Shown: positions 17,757 through 27,760, numbered from the stretch's first letter. The stretch is 39,263 nucleotides of DNA from UBA1737 sp964541525 (GCA_964541525.1 CAZIQF010000015.1:1-39263), one strand, 5' to 3'. The notes: a model not told the origin generated them from the letters alone. Numbers and translations: made by a program.

Positions 17757-20017
17757 TATTCTTCATCTCCTTTCATTGCAAGTTTTCGATTTTTCTCATT
17801 AATACTTTTAGTTACTTTATGAACAATATAAGCCCCACATGCGACTAAAACAACAGTCATGATTAAGTTAAAGTTTTCATTTAACACACCATCACGATAG
17901 TTTGTATAGGCTTTAGAATAATACATTGGGCTATGAGCAAGTTCAAAATATTTCATTGCTTCTTTATATTCACCACGAAGATTTAAAGCTTTACCAATAC
18001 CTAAATATGCAAGTTCATAATTTGTATTCATTTTTATTACTTGACGCCAATAAGTTTCAGCACCAGCTTGAGCAACCACTGGATTGCCATCTTCGTCTAA
18101 AACATAATTGCCATTTGCATCAACTTGATATGTATCAGAAATCATCCCATTTTGATAAAGATATGTAGCTGTATTAACAGCACGACCAAATTCAGTTGTT
18201 TCATACAATACAATACTCTTTGAAGATTTATCTAAAACAATTACTGTTTCTTCTGTTTCACCTAAATAATTTGTACGATAGAAATAATGAACAGCGATTG
18301 GACTAACTAAGCTATTTGATAGACCAGTACCAGAACCTAATGTTGAAGTACCACCAGGTTGTTCACCAGTAATATATAATAAATTACCTTCAGAATCATA
18401 AGTAAATAAACGTCCACGTTTTTCATCACATACTGTGAAATTACCAATATTAGAAATGGCAACAGCAGTTAATACTGATGGTCCTAAAATTGCATTACGT
18501 TCTTCAGAAATAGATAAGTATACGACATCGCCATCTGGTGTAACATAACCATTACGAACCATGATATCATTACCTTTAGAGTTAATGACTTTAACTAAAT
18601 TAGTATTTTGTGTTGATTCTGAATCCGGATTCGATGTTGCATATAAGTAACCATCTGGAGATACGGCAATATTATTGAACATTGAAGGTAAGTCTAGTGT
18701 TTGACTACTATATTGTTCTTCAGTCCAAATATTTGACCATAATTGTTTTAATGGATCAGCTGTAACGGTATTTTTACCAATGAAACGATTAAATTCAGCT
18801 TTCGAATTAAATTCAATTAAACCTTGATAAACGTTTTTAGAAACACAATAACATACACCTGATTTATTAACAGCAATTTTTTGAGGTTGAAATAAAATTC
18901 CTGAATAAAGTTTTGTATAAAAATCATTACCTGAAACATTAATTGTTTCATAAGCAGTTCCATATTCTGTTTCATAACCTGAACCATACATTTGATAGAA
19001 TGTTGCATCTTCAGGAGTTAAATAAACATCAATAACTTCATAATTTTTATTTAATTTTAAGATTCGAGCATTTTGTGTATCAGCAATATAAATTGCATCA
19101 GCTGTAACAGTAACACCTTCTGGTGATTTTAATTTAACACATGCTTTAGTTGGATCTGCACTTGAAGGTTGATAAGGAGCACGACCAGATTTTTGTAAAC
19201 TATGGTATGCTGCTCTTACTTCTTTACCATCAGCAACACTTTGATTAAATGTTACTTTTGTACATTCAATTGTAACTTCAATTTGTTCATTACCTGAACT
19301 AGGATCAGTTGGATCATAATTAGGATTATCTTTTAAAACTTTTTCTTCAACAATTTCAGTTGTATAGTTAGATGGACTAACTAGAACATTATCAATGTAC
19401 AAATTCAATACTGAAGTAGCCGATGCTACATAGGCAAATTCTTCAAATTTAACAACGTTGCCACTTACTTGTTTTGTCTCATTAGCTGCATCATACACAT
19501 TTACATATTCGGAAGAATTAATTTGTTCACCAGTAATTTCAGCAAGTGGTGTACTAAAGCGATAGAATTCATCAAATTTTGCTTTTACTTCATCACTAAT
19601 AAGGAATTCAGTTAAGATTTCTTCATATTGGAAATTTTGATTAATAACAATTAATTTACCAACATTTTTCATTTCAACAGTACCAGTTGGAATCGTAACA
19701 CTTTCACTTGATACTTCTAATAAATAAATTTTTTCATTGTAAACTGCCATATCAGTAACAAGTTCTTCAGTTTTTGTAAGAATACCAACTGATTGTAAGT
19801 TTTCATTAGGATTTAAAGCATTAGTAATGTCTTTATTATAATATGTTTCTTTATAAGTTATGCCTTCTGCTGAAGGAATAACATTTTTCCAATAGTCATA
19901 AATATAACTACTTGCTTTAACATTTGATTTAGAAGCAACTACTGCAACTAACACTAAAAATGTAAGAGCAATTGTTAAGACTTTATTTTTTCTAATTTGA
20001 TTTAACAATTTTTTCAT
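17756..20017 (-). CDS. Membrane-anchored NHL-type beta-propeller with a TPR-like segment
   Basis: A 753-aa protein with a signal peptide or N-terminal anchor (about 13-36), a long extracellular region and one C-terminal membrane helix (about 712-735) with a short basic cytoplasmic tail. Residues about 70-640 contain propeller blades: LKSPEGVTVTADAIYIADTQ is a textbook NHL-repeat strand, and similar segments recur (QPQKIAVNKSGVCYCVS, NNIAVSPDGYLYAT, ITGEQPGG). Residues about 655-705 (YWRQVIKMNTNYELAYLGIG and the following helix) match a TPR pair. Propellers of this type bind ligands or proteins rather than act as enzymes. The gene follows pair A by 14 nt with GGAGG upstream and overlaps the YIP1 start by one base. 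Confidence 0.8.
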   Translation of the reverse strand: MKKLLNQIRKNKVLTIALTFLVLVAVVASKSNVKASSYIYDYWKNVIPSAEGITYKETYYNKDITNALNPNENLQSVGILTKTEELVTDMAVYNEKIYLLEVSSESVTIPTGTVEMKNVGKLIVINQNFQYEEILTEFLISDEVKAKFDEFYRFSTPLAEITGEQINSSEYVNVYDAANETKQVSGNVVKFEEFAYVASATSVLNLYIDNVLVSPSNYTTEIVEEKVLKDNPNYDPTDPSSGNEQIEVTIECTKVTFNQSVADGKEVRAAYHSLQKSGRAPYQPSSADPTKACVKLKSPEGVTVTADAIYIADTQNARILKLNKNYEVIDVYLTPEDATFYQMYGSGYETEYGTAYETINVSGNDFYTKLYSGILFQPQKIAVNKSGVCYCVSKNVYQGLIEFNSKAEFNRFIGKNTVTADPLKQLWSNIWTEEQYSSQTLDLPSMFNNIAVSPDGYLYATSNPDSESTQNTNLVKVINSKGNDIMVRNGYVTPDGDVVYLSISEERNAILGPSVLTAVAISNIGNFTVCDEKRGRLFTYDSEGNLLYITGEQPGGTSTLGSGTGLSNSLVSPIAVHYFYRTNYLGETEETVIVLDKSSKSIVLYETTEFGRAVNTATYLYQNGMISDTYQVDANGNYVLDEDGNPVVAQAGAETYWRQVIKMNTNYELAYLGIGKALNLRGEYKEAMKYFELAHSPMYYSKAYTNYRDGVLNENFNLIMTVVLVACGAYIVHKVTKSINEKNRKLAMKGDEE

Positions 20018-20031
20018 CTTTTGTCTACCTC

Positions 20032-21057
20032 CTATTTCATACCTGAGTGAGCCATAGTTTCAATGATTTGGCTTTGAGATAGAACAAATACAGTAATTGG
20101 AACAATCATCATAATTAACATAACTGCAGCTGATGTACCTTGACGAGCAACACCACCAGCAACAATTTGATGTAATGAATAAGATAAAGGTTTCAAACTT
20201 TCCGTATAGATATATGTACCACCATCGTTGTTCCATAATTGTTGGAATAACAGAATGATTAATGTAAGCCAAGCTGGTTTAACCATTGGCATTACAATTC
20301 GCCAGTAAATTTGAAATTCATTGGCACCATCAATTTTCGCTGATTCAATTAATTCCATCGGAATATCTGACATAAACTGTTTCATTAAATATAGACCCAA
20401 CGAATATGCAAATGCCGGAATAATAATCGCTAGTTGAGTATCTACAAGTCCCAAACCACTAAAGATAATATATCTTGGAGTAGCAGTAACTTGAGCAGCA
20501 AACATTAGAGAGTAAACAACTAAACTAAAAATAATTTTAGAACCAGGGAAGTTATATTTTGCAAGGGGATAAGCAGCCATTGACGCGATAATTACATGAC
20601 CAGCTGTACCTGCAAGTGTAATCCAAATTGTATTAAAGAAATAACGAGAGAAAGGAACCCATGAACTTTCCAACAATGAACTTAAATCGGAGAAATTATC
20701 AAGTGTTGGATGTTGGAAGAATAATTTAGGTGGGAAAATAAACAACTCACTTAAAGGTTTAAATGCTGCACAAATTGAATAAATTAGCGGATATGCCGAG
20801 AAACATCCGAATAAAGCAAGAAGTAAGAATAAAGCAATATCGCCAGCAAGGCTACGGCTAACTCTTTTCTTCTTTTTAATTCTTCGTTTCTTTTGCATTT
20901 TATAGAAGAATAATTCTAGTTTTCCCATTTTTGCTTCGTCTTTTAAACCAAACTTTTTAAGTTTTCTTTCTTGACGTTTAATTCGGCTCTTTTCGGCTCT
21001 TGACAATCCGACACCTTTGACTTCTTGTTCGTCAACATCAATACGATCAATTGCCAT
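20032..21057 (-). CDS. CUT1 sugar ABC permease, MalG type (pair A)
   Basis: A 341-aa membrane subunit. The first 55 residues are an unusually Lys/Arg-rich cytoplasmic extension (KSRIKRQERKLKKFG and KKRRIKKKKR). Six membrane helices follow, with the EAA loop near 236-260: LIESAKIDGANEFQIYWRI, then VMPMVKP. I place the start at the ATG at 21057, three codons inside a possible GTG at 21066, because the GTG is too close to its AAGGG box, whereas the ATG lies at workable spacing. It begins one base after the MalF-type stop, so pair A is coupled. It belongs to the ten-gene operon that starts with the GH20 gene. Confidence 0.92.
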   Translation of the reverse strand: MAIDRIDVDEQEVKGVGLSRAEKSRIKRQERKLKKFGLKDEAKMGKLELFFYKMQKKRRIKKKKRVSRSLAGDIALFLLLALFGCFSAYPLIYSICAAFKPLSELFIFPPKLFFQHPTLDNFSDLSSLLESSWVPFSRYFFNTIWITLAGTAGHVIIASMAAYPLAKYNFPGSKIIFSLVVYSLMFAAQVTATPRYIIFSGLGLVDTQLAIIIPAFAYSLGLYLMKQFMSDIPMELIESAKIDGANEFQIYWRIVMPMVKPAWLTLIILLFQQLWNNDGGTYIYTESLKPLSYSLHQIVAGGVARQGTSAAVMLIMMIVPITVFVLSQSQIIETMAHSGMK

Positions 21058-21058
21058 C

Positions 21059-22411
21059 TTAAGCACCTACCCTTCTTAAAATCTTACGGACAGCTAGATT
21101 TGCTAAAATCATAATTAAGAATAGAATTGTAGCGATAGCCGAAGCATACCCCATTTCCATTCTAATTGAGCTATAGTCCATTAAGTGTGTGATAACTGTA
21201 TGACCTGCATACTCAACTGATGGGAACCCAGCTAAGTTGGTCGATACTTCAGCAATGGATAATGCCGAAGTAATTTGCATAACAGCACCAAATAATAATT
21301 GTGACTTCATTTGTGGTAAAGTAATATGCCACAATTCTTGCCAACGATTTTTAATACCATCGATTGCACCAGCTTCATAAAGTTCTTTGTTAACACCTTG
21401 TAAACCAGCGATAAATGATAAGAATGAAACACCTAGTGACATCCAAAGTTGAACAACAATTAAAATCCAAATAATATAGTCAGCATCTTGTAACCATGTG
21501 ATTGGTTCTTTAATGATATTATATTGAATTAATAAGGCATTTGCATAACCATACATATCACTACTAAAAATTAATTTCCAAACTAAATATACATTACCTG
21601 AAATTGATGGAGCATAGAAAATTAATGTCATAAAACTTCTAAGAAGTGGACGAAGTTCATTAATTAACCATGCAAATACGAATGCCATAATGTAACTAAC
21701 AGGACCTGTAATAACCGCTAAAATTGCTGTATTTTTTAAAGCAATCATCCAAACTTTATCATTAACGAATAAGTTAAGGTAGTTTTCCCAACCAATCCAT
21801 GTCGGTGCTTCAAGTAAGTTAAAGTATGTAAAACTTAAATATAAGCTCATTATAACTGGAATTACCGTAAAGATAATAAACAAAATTGTATATGGAGCAA
21901 CTAGATAATAATATTGACGATTAATAAAGATTTGACGACGAAGTTTACCACCACGTTTACTCCAATTTTCAAGTTTTCTGCTAATACTTAAACGATCTTT
22001 TGCAATTCTAATTTTTTGTTTTGCATATTCATATTGACGATTAATTTCTTGATAAGCAAGTAATAATTCTTCATTTTCTGAATCTGCTTCATAAGCTTTT
22101 TTAGCAGCTTCTAATTTTGGTTCAAGTTCAGCTTTTACTTGTTTATATTGTTCAAGTTCAGCTTTTGCTTCATCTTCACGAGCCTTATCTTGTTTTTTCC
22201 ACTCTTCACGTTTTGAAGCAATTGCTTTTTTAAGTTCAGCTTTTTCTTGTGCTTTTTGTTCACGAGTTTTTGTACTATCAAGACGTTTTTTTCTTTCTGC
22301 TAATTTTCTTTGAAAACTACCAGTAGTTGCACTTGTTTTAATTGTCTTAGCGAATAGGTAGACCATCCACAAGATAGTTATTATTAATATAATTATTAAG
22401 AATGTTTTCAC
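21059..22411 (-). CDS. CUT1 sugar ABC permease, MalF type, with an added N-terminal helix and coiled coil (pair A)
   Basis: A 450-aa subunit, about 150 residues longer than usual. An extra membrane helix (2-22) is followed by a long charged coiled coil (about 35-160) rich in Lys, Glu, Ala and Gln, such as KAQEKAELKKAIASKREEWK. The normal six-helix permease then begins near residue 172, with the EAA loop near 344-368: LYEAGAIDGIKNRWQELWHI, then TLPQMKS. It starts at GTG with AAGGAG about 12 nt upstream. It follows the SBP gene by 18 nt and is coupled to the MalG-type partner. The coiled coil must lie in the cytoplasm and could hold an ATPase or a regulator; that is inference. Confidence 0.92.
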   Translation of the reverse strand: MKTFLIIILIITILWMVYLFAKTIKTSATTGSFQRKLAERKKRLDSTKTREQKAQEKAELKKAIASKREEWKKQDKAREDEAKAELEQYKQVKAELEPKLEAAKKAYEADSENEELLLAYQEINRQYEYAKQKIRIAKDRLSISRKLENWSKRGGKLRRQIFINRQYYYLVAPYTILFIIFTVIPVIMSLYLSFTYFNLLEAPTWIGWENYLNLFVNDKVWMIALKNTAILAVITGPVSYIMAFVFAWLINELRPLLRSFMTLIFYAPSISGNVYLVWKLIFSSDMYGYANALLIQYNIIKEPITWLQDADYIIWILIVVQLWMSLGVSFLSFIAGLQGVNKELYEAGAIDGIKNRWQELWHITLPQMKSQLLFGAVMQITSALSIAEVSTNLAGFPSVEYAGHTVITHLMDYSSIRMEMGYASAIATILFLIMILANLAVRKILRRVGA

Positions 22412-22429
22412 GAGTGATGTATCTCCTTT

Positions 22430-25400
22430 CTAGTCCTCTAATAATGGTAAGTCAAACTCAGAACGCTTACGATTAATTTCATCATCGATAATTAATGCAT
22501 AATCATACAATGTTTCTCTTGCATTATATAAGTTATTAATAACTTCACGGAATGCATTTTCTAATTCACGACCTGTAATATATGAACCAGCAATTTGTGG
22601 CATTTCATGAACTGTTGACCATTGATTTAATAACATATCAAGGTCAGCTTGTGGCCATGATAATTGTTGTAAAGCTTTAACATTAGCTGTTGCATGACGT
22701 GCAGCAGAACCTAAAATTCCTTCCATTTCAACCCCAAATTGACGTTGAGTTTCAGCATTTGTCCACCATTTTAAGAATGACCATGCGGCTTTTCCTGTTT
22801 CATTTAATTGACCATTAGTTAATGCTTCTTGTTTCATGATAACAGCACCTGTACCTGATGCAGTAGCAGTGTGATCAATATAAGTATTGCCAGATGCATC
22901 TTCTTTTTCAGTACCTGGAATTAAATGGAAACTCCATTTACCTTTTAATTCTGGAGCAAATACGCTTAATGTATTATACATTTCATAGTAAGCAACACCA
23001 ATTGGCATTTCACCAGTTCTAAAACGGTTAACAAAACTTGCTGATGTAGGGAATGAATAGTTAGTATATAGTTCTGTCCAATATTCAAAGGCTTTCATCG
23101 CTGACTCAGCTTTTAATCCTGATTCTTTGTTATCGTTAGTGTATAATTCACCACCATATTGGTATAATAATGATATAAATACAGGGTTTAACGCATTAGC
23201 ACCTAACTCATTAACAGGTAGATAGAATTGTAATTGTTGTGCTTGTAATTCTGAAACTAGGTCAATCATATCATCCCAAGTCATATCATCATAACCATTA
23301 GGGAACATATCAGCTAAACCTAATTCTTTCATAACATCATCACGAACAAACATCATTAAGAAAATTTGTTTTTCTGGTAACGCATAAATACCATGAATAT
23401 GTTCTTTCATTTCAGCTGGAGTAAATCTTGAACTATCATATAAATCTTCTAATGTAATACCCAAACGTTTTACATATTCACGAGTTTCATAGTAATTATT
23501 TACTTTGGCAACAGCTGAAGCATCATTTTTATTAGTTTTTGCAATATCTTCATTTGTAATTGAATAGAAACTAAATTGTCTTAAACTAGATGCCATATAG
23601 ACATTTTCATAATTAGAATCATATGTTTGTGATCCATCTGGAATTGCATAAACACTTTCCCAGAAATCATCGTAAGTTGTTAAATCTAATACGGCATTTC
23701 TAAGTGCATAGTTAACAGGCAAACTTGAATCTACATTTAACGCAACATCAGGGCCAATTCCAGCCAGAGTTGCTTTTAATAATACATCAGCACCAGTTAA
23801 TTTTAAATCAATATTAATGTTTTTACCAAAATCGTTTACTGCATATCCAGAATCACCAGTAAAACTTGTATCAATTAAATTACGAACCACATTAGCTTGG
23901 TCACGACCAAGGGTCATCCATACTTCAACTGTAACATCAGAATTAGTTTCATCACCAGTTTCACTGATTGATGAGTAATCAATAAAGAACGATGCAAAGA
24001 AACTAGCGATATCAGTCCATAATGATTTGAAGAATCCAGCACGAGCTTTTGGAAGTTCAACATCTGGTGTATGAATTTCAATATAGTCAATTGTAAGTGG
24101 AGCTTCTCTTAATTCATTTAAAAGTGAACCAAGGGAAGATACATTTGTTGAGAAAGTATTTAAACGTTTCGGAATATCTCTCGGTTTATCAACCATCTTT
24201 TGTAGGATAACTACAACACTATCGATAACACCAGTTTTATCTGATGCACCACCAGAAATTGCTTTAATTTCTTCAGAAATCGCAGTTAGACGTTTTAACA
24301 CATCATAGAATTGTCCATATCCCATTTTATATTCACCAACTTCATTATAACCATAGAATAAATCTTCAAATTGAACAGTTAATTCATAGTCACGACTTGT
24401 ATCTGGAGAAGTAGTTGTATAGGCAATAATTCTTCGATAAATTGCTGATAATTCATCAATTGTATTTTGAAGTCTAGCAATTAATGGGGCATAATCACCA
24501 AGTGTTACTTCCATTTTTAACGAATAAGTTTTTCCGGCTTCAAAATAGAATAGATAAGGATCATCATCACCTAAAGTAATATTTTTCCATTTGCTACTAT
24601 AAGCAACTTGAATTTGATTTAACTCATCAAATAGTACTTCATATTCACTCATTGTACCATCTGCTTGTTTAGTTGCAAGTGATACAGTTCTAGTTGAGAA
24701 CATACCACGTACCGAATTTTGTTTTGCACGCATTGAAATTTCATAATAACCATCATTTGGTACTGTAAATTCCCATGCAATCCAGTCACCTAATACTTTC
24801 CAGTTAGTTCCACCAATAGTGTTTAAATATGTTTTAGTAATACTAAATGGAGTTGTAGCAGCATCTGAGCGGTCAGTTATTGGATATAGCGTTGGTGAAG
24901 ATTTTGTTGAAGATGCTTCTGCTTCAATTCTTGTAAAACTATTATTAGTTTTTAATTCACCATGTTCATTAATTAAATTATTATAATATTCAGAATAAGA
25001 TTGAACTTTTTCAACACTTCTTAATTCAATTGTATCAATTACAAAATATTCTTTAACATATTCTAAAGTAATACTAGAAGTACCTTTTTCAAAATAAAAT
25101 TCTAATGGTTCATTAACATACCCCATTGAATCTTTAAATGGAGCACTTGTCTTATAACTAAGTAATTCTACTTGTTGTGGTTTTAATTCATTGCCATTAG
25201 TATCTTTTCGCCATAATTTACTGAATGTAAGATTACCATCACTATTAGCACTAGAATTTAGAACGTTATAAATTGTTTCTACACCATTTTTAACTCGCTT
25301 ATCGGGATTATCTTGCCATACACGTGAGAAAGTAAAAGCACTACAATCTTCATATGGTTTTTGACCATTAATTAATAAGTTTCTTTCTGCTGCCGAAGAG

Positions 25401-25870
25401 AATCCTTTATAAGTATAATAATTTAAGTATAGGTTATAAAATCCTGCTTCTTCTACTGTAACTTGATAAGTAATATTACCGTTTCTTTGAGCAACGACAT
25501 TACTTCCACCAAGTGCAGCAGTTTCACTGGTTGCATAAGAATCGTTCCCAGCAATTGCCATCTTTTCGATGGAAGCACTGAATCCGTTTTCAGCAACCAT
25601 TGATGAATTACTTTCTACATAATTTTCCCCAAGAATAACAATTGGATCAACTTGAGGTGTGACAGTTGTATCACCATATTTAGCTTTATGTGCTTGGGTT
25701 TTTTCGCTAATATATTTTTCATAACTAGTCAGTGATGAACTATCAATATTAGTGCTGACTTCTCCTTGATCAGCTACTAATTTCACTTCTCCTTTGTACA
25801 TTTGAGCAATTGCAATTCCTGCAAGCACACAAGCGATACAAAAGATAAATAATTTTCGCGTCTTTTTCAT
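22430..25870 (-). CDS. Giant solute-binding protein with N-terminal carbohydrate-binding-like modules
   Basis: A 1146-aa extracellular protein attached by an uncleaved-looking N-terminal helix (about 6-24) with no lipobox. Two beta-sandwich modules resemble CBM6/35-type domains: about 65-265 and about 310-460, the second with IEAEASS, DWIAWEFTVPNDGYYEISMR. A helical linker (about 470-620) leads to a family 1 solute-binding domain (about 645-1115), with VEVWMTLGRDQ and ATLAGIGPDVALNVD. Usual CUT1 binding proteins have about 420 residues. I use the ATG at 25870 rather than one at 25918, because it has a GGAG box 6-7 nt upstream and its ATG overlaps the GH20 TGA stop (ATGA), so the two are coupled. 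It is followed by permease pair A. Confidence 0.88.
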   Translation of the reverse strand: MKKTRKLFIFCIACVLAGIAIAQMYKGEVKLVADQGEVSTNIDSSSLTSYEKYISEKTQAHKAKYGDTTVTPQVDPIVILGENYVESNSSMVAENGFSASIEKMAIAGNDSYATSETAALGGSNVVAQRNGNITYQVTVEEAGFYNLYLNYYTYKGFSSAAERNLLINGQKPYEDCSAFTFSRVWQDNPDKRVKNGVETIYNVLNSSANSDGNLTFSKLWRKDTNGNELKPQQVELLSYKTSAPFKDSMGYVNEPLEFYFEKGTSSITLEYVKEYFVIDTIELRSVEKVQSYSEYYNNLINEHGELKTNNSFTRIEAEASSTKSSPTLYPITDRSDAATTPFSITKTYLNTIGGTNWKVLGDWIAWEFTVPNDGYYEISMRAKQNSVRGMFSTRTVSLATKQADGTMSEYEVLFDELNQIQVAYSSKWKNITLGDDDPYLFYFEAGKTYSLKMEVTLGDYAPLIARLQNTIDELSAIYRRIIAYTTTSPDTSRDYELTVQFEDLFYGYNEVGEYKMGYGQFYDVLKRLTAISEEIKAISGGASDKTGVIDSVVVILQKMVDKPRDIPKRLNTFSTNVSSLGSLLNELREAPLTIDYIEIHTPDVELPKARAGFFKSLWTDIASFFASFFIDYSSISETGDETNSDVTVEVWMTLGRDQANVVRNLIDTSFTGDSGYAVNDFGKNINIDLKLTGADVLLKATLAGIGPDVALNVDSSLPVNYALRNAVLDLTTYDDFWESVYAIPDGSQTYDSNYENVYMASSLRQFSFYSITNEDIAKTNKNDASAVAKVNNYYETREYVKRLGITLEDLYDSSRFTPAEMKEHIHGIYALPEKQIFLMMFVRDDVMKELGLADMFPNGYDDMTWDDMIDLVSELQAQQLQFYLPVNELGANALNPVFISLLYQYGGELYTNDNKESGLKAESAMKAFEYWTELYTNYSFPTSASFVNRFRTGEMPIGVAYYEMYNTLSVFAPELKGKWSFHLIPGTEKEDASGNTYIDHTATASGTGAVIMKQEALTNGQLNETGKAAWSFLKWWTNAETQRQFGVEMEGILGSAARHATANVKALQQLSWPQADLDMLLNQWSTVHEMPQIAGSYITGRELENAFREVINNLYNARETLYDYALIIDDEINRKRSEFDLPLLED

Positions 25871-27696
25871 TTTGTCTCCTTTCTGTTTTTCATTGAAGCT
25901 AATAAATCCGTTAGCCATAAAATTCGTTGATTACTCATTTTATAGCCAGCATGAATATTACGTGCATTCCATAATTTTAAATGTTCTTCGCTATAAATCT
26001 TTAACAACGAAATCTCTTTTTGAAAATCAATTTCATCTTCATTTTGTTTATATATTATCGTAAGTTTTACGTTAATATCAAGTAAAATTTTTAGTAAGAA
26101 AATACTATTTTTAATCTCATTCACTACTAAAGTATTTTCAAAAGAATCTAGCACTGATTGTGCTGAATCAAAAAACTCGCTTAATTGTTTAATATTTACT
26201 TCATCAATTAAATTATATTTCATTTTTTCTAAAAAGAATGAAACAGGATCGGCATTTCTACTCGCATGTTCTGCCCATAAAATTGTATAAAAGAGGCGAC
26301 AGCCATAATCACGATATGGTCCTTCTAATTGAATGAATTTTGATAATTTTATAATCAAACTTCCAAGGCCTTTTTGTTTAAAATAATTTTCAGTTGCTGC
26401 TACTAAATCATCCTTAGATAAAGAGCTCCAAGCTAAACTTCCACCATAAATAAACCCGGGAATACTTACTGGTAAATATTGAAGGTGTCCGATGTCCCCC
26501 CAATCAGTAATCAACATTCCTAAACCATGATGTTTTTTACAAGCTAAACTTGCATGTTCAATTGAACCAGACATATCTAAATCATTGCCTAAGATGTTTC
26601 CCCAACTAACCGTTCCTGGTGCTAACATAAAATTAACTTCACTCAGTTCTAACATTTCAGCATGTGATTCAAAATCATATTGATGATTATATCCCCAATC
26701 GACAAAAATAATATCTTTCGGTAATTTTGATAATGATTGTGGATATTTAATTAGAACATCTCCCCAAATCAATGGTGTTTTATCATAAGTTTTAACATGT
26801 TTGTTCAATTTATTAAAATAATCAATAAAGACTTGATCTTTGCCTAATTTATCTACTAATTCTTTATTTTTACCAAGACCTAATTCAAATGGTTCATCAA
26901 AATTCATGTGAAAATATTTTGATTTAAAATGTGGCAACATATCATCATATAGTTTTTTAACTAATTCAATACTCTTAGAATTACTAACATCTAAAGTTGA
27001 TGCAGGTCTGTCTGCTCCCCAAATAAAAAATCCATTTTCACATTCAGCTAAATTATGATATTGATCAAGAGCTAACCAATCAGCCATGTGTCCTAATCCA
27101 TTTTGATTAGGAACTAAATCTATAAATCGCTCATTACAAAATGTTTCTAAGATTTTCAAGTCTTTAAGTGAAAAGTAATTATGATTAATTGCAATTTCAT
27201 CTTGAAAACTTTCATACTCAAAAGAGAACCCTTCAACATATAATTCCAAATGATTAATCTTGATGCTCGCAAACAATTTTACCAATTCTTTTAAAGTATC
27301 AATTGTCGGAACTTTGCTCCTACTAATATCTAACATAATTCCTCGAATCTTTAAATCAGGATAATCTTCTATTTTTAAGCAAGGAATCAATTGTTCATTA
27401 AAAATCTGTTTGAATGTTTGGATAGCATAAAATGCACCTTGTTCAGAAGATGCATAAACTTTAATTCGTTCTTGTTCAACTTCAATTTTATATGCTTCTT
27501 TTTCAAGTGAGTCATCATAAATAAAACTCATAATTCCACTTGAATCATCCAAAAATATTATTGATGAATTAATTAAAGTTAGTTCTTCTTTTAAAATGTT
27601 ACAATTAAAACAATTTAAACTAATATTTGTTAATAGCCTATAATCAAAAAATCCATTTAATACTTCTATTTTTTGAGGCTTGGGGACTAAAATCAA
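25867..27696 (-). CDS. GH20-type beta-N-acetylhexosaminidase, cytoplasmic
   Basis: A 609-aa enzyme predicted to release terminal GlcNAc or GalNAc from imported oligosaccharides. The N-terminal GH20b-like domain (about 1-115) ends with YPDLKIRGIMLDISRSKVPT, the classic entry to the GH20 barrel (about 118-450). The catalytic Asp-Glu pair is in FHMNFDEPFELG near residues 266-267; most GH20 enzymes have G-x-D-E there, so the loop is a variant, but both acids are kept. No signal peptide. It starts at TTG with AAGGTGA well placed. It is the first gene of the transporter operon, behind a promoter with an operator in its spacer, and its TGA stop overlaps the SBP start codon. Confidence 0.88.
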   Translation of the reverse strand: MILVPKPQKIEVLNGFFDYRLLTNISLNCFNCNILKEELTLINSSIIFLDDSSGIMSFIYDDSLEKEAYKIEVEQERIKVYASSEQGAFYAIQTFKQIFNEQLIPCLKIEDYPDLKIRGIMLDISRSKVPTIDTLKELVKLFASIKINHLELYVEGFSFEYESFQDEIAINHNYFSLKDLKILETFCNERFIDLVPNQNGLGHMADWLALDQYHNLAECENGFFIWGADRPASTLDVSNSKSIELVKKLYDDMLPHFKSKYFHMNFDEPFELGLGKNKELVDKLGKDQVFIDYFNKLNKHVKTYDKTPLIWGDVLIKYPQSLSKLPKDIIFVDWGYNHQYDFESHAEMLELSEVNFMLAPGTVSWGNILGNDLDMSGSIEHASLACKKHHGLGMLITDWGDIGHLQYLPVSIPGFIYGGSLAWSSLSKDDLVAATENYFKQKGLGSLIIKLSKFIQLEGPYRDYGCRLFYTILWAEHASRNADPVSFFLEKMKYNLIDEVNIKQLSEFFDSAQSVLDSFENTLVVNEIKNSIFLLKILLDINVKLTIIYKQNEDEIDFQKEISLLKIYSEEHLKLWNARNIHAGYKMSNQRILWLTDLLASMKNRKETK

Positions 27697-27760
27697 TTAT
27701 TTCACCTTCTTTATTTTTGTAGGATTTAGATTTACGGGCATACCTTCCCTATTCTATCTT

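Noticed and set aside
25867..25869. Mycoplasma-type code (TGA as Trp)
   Set aside because: TGA here ends the GH20 gene in an ATGA overlap with the next start, and Trp codons in conserved motifs are TGG. Standard code 11 fits.
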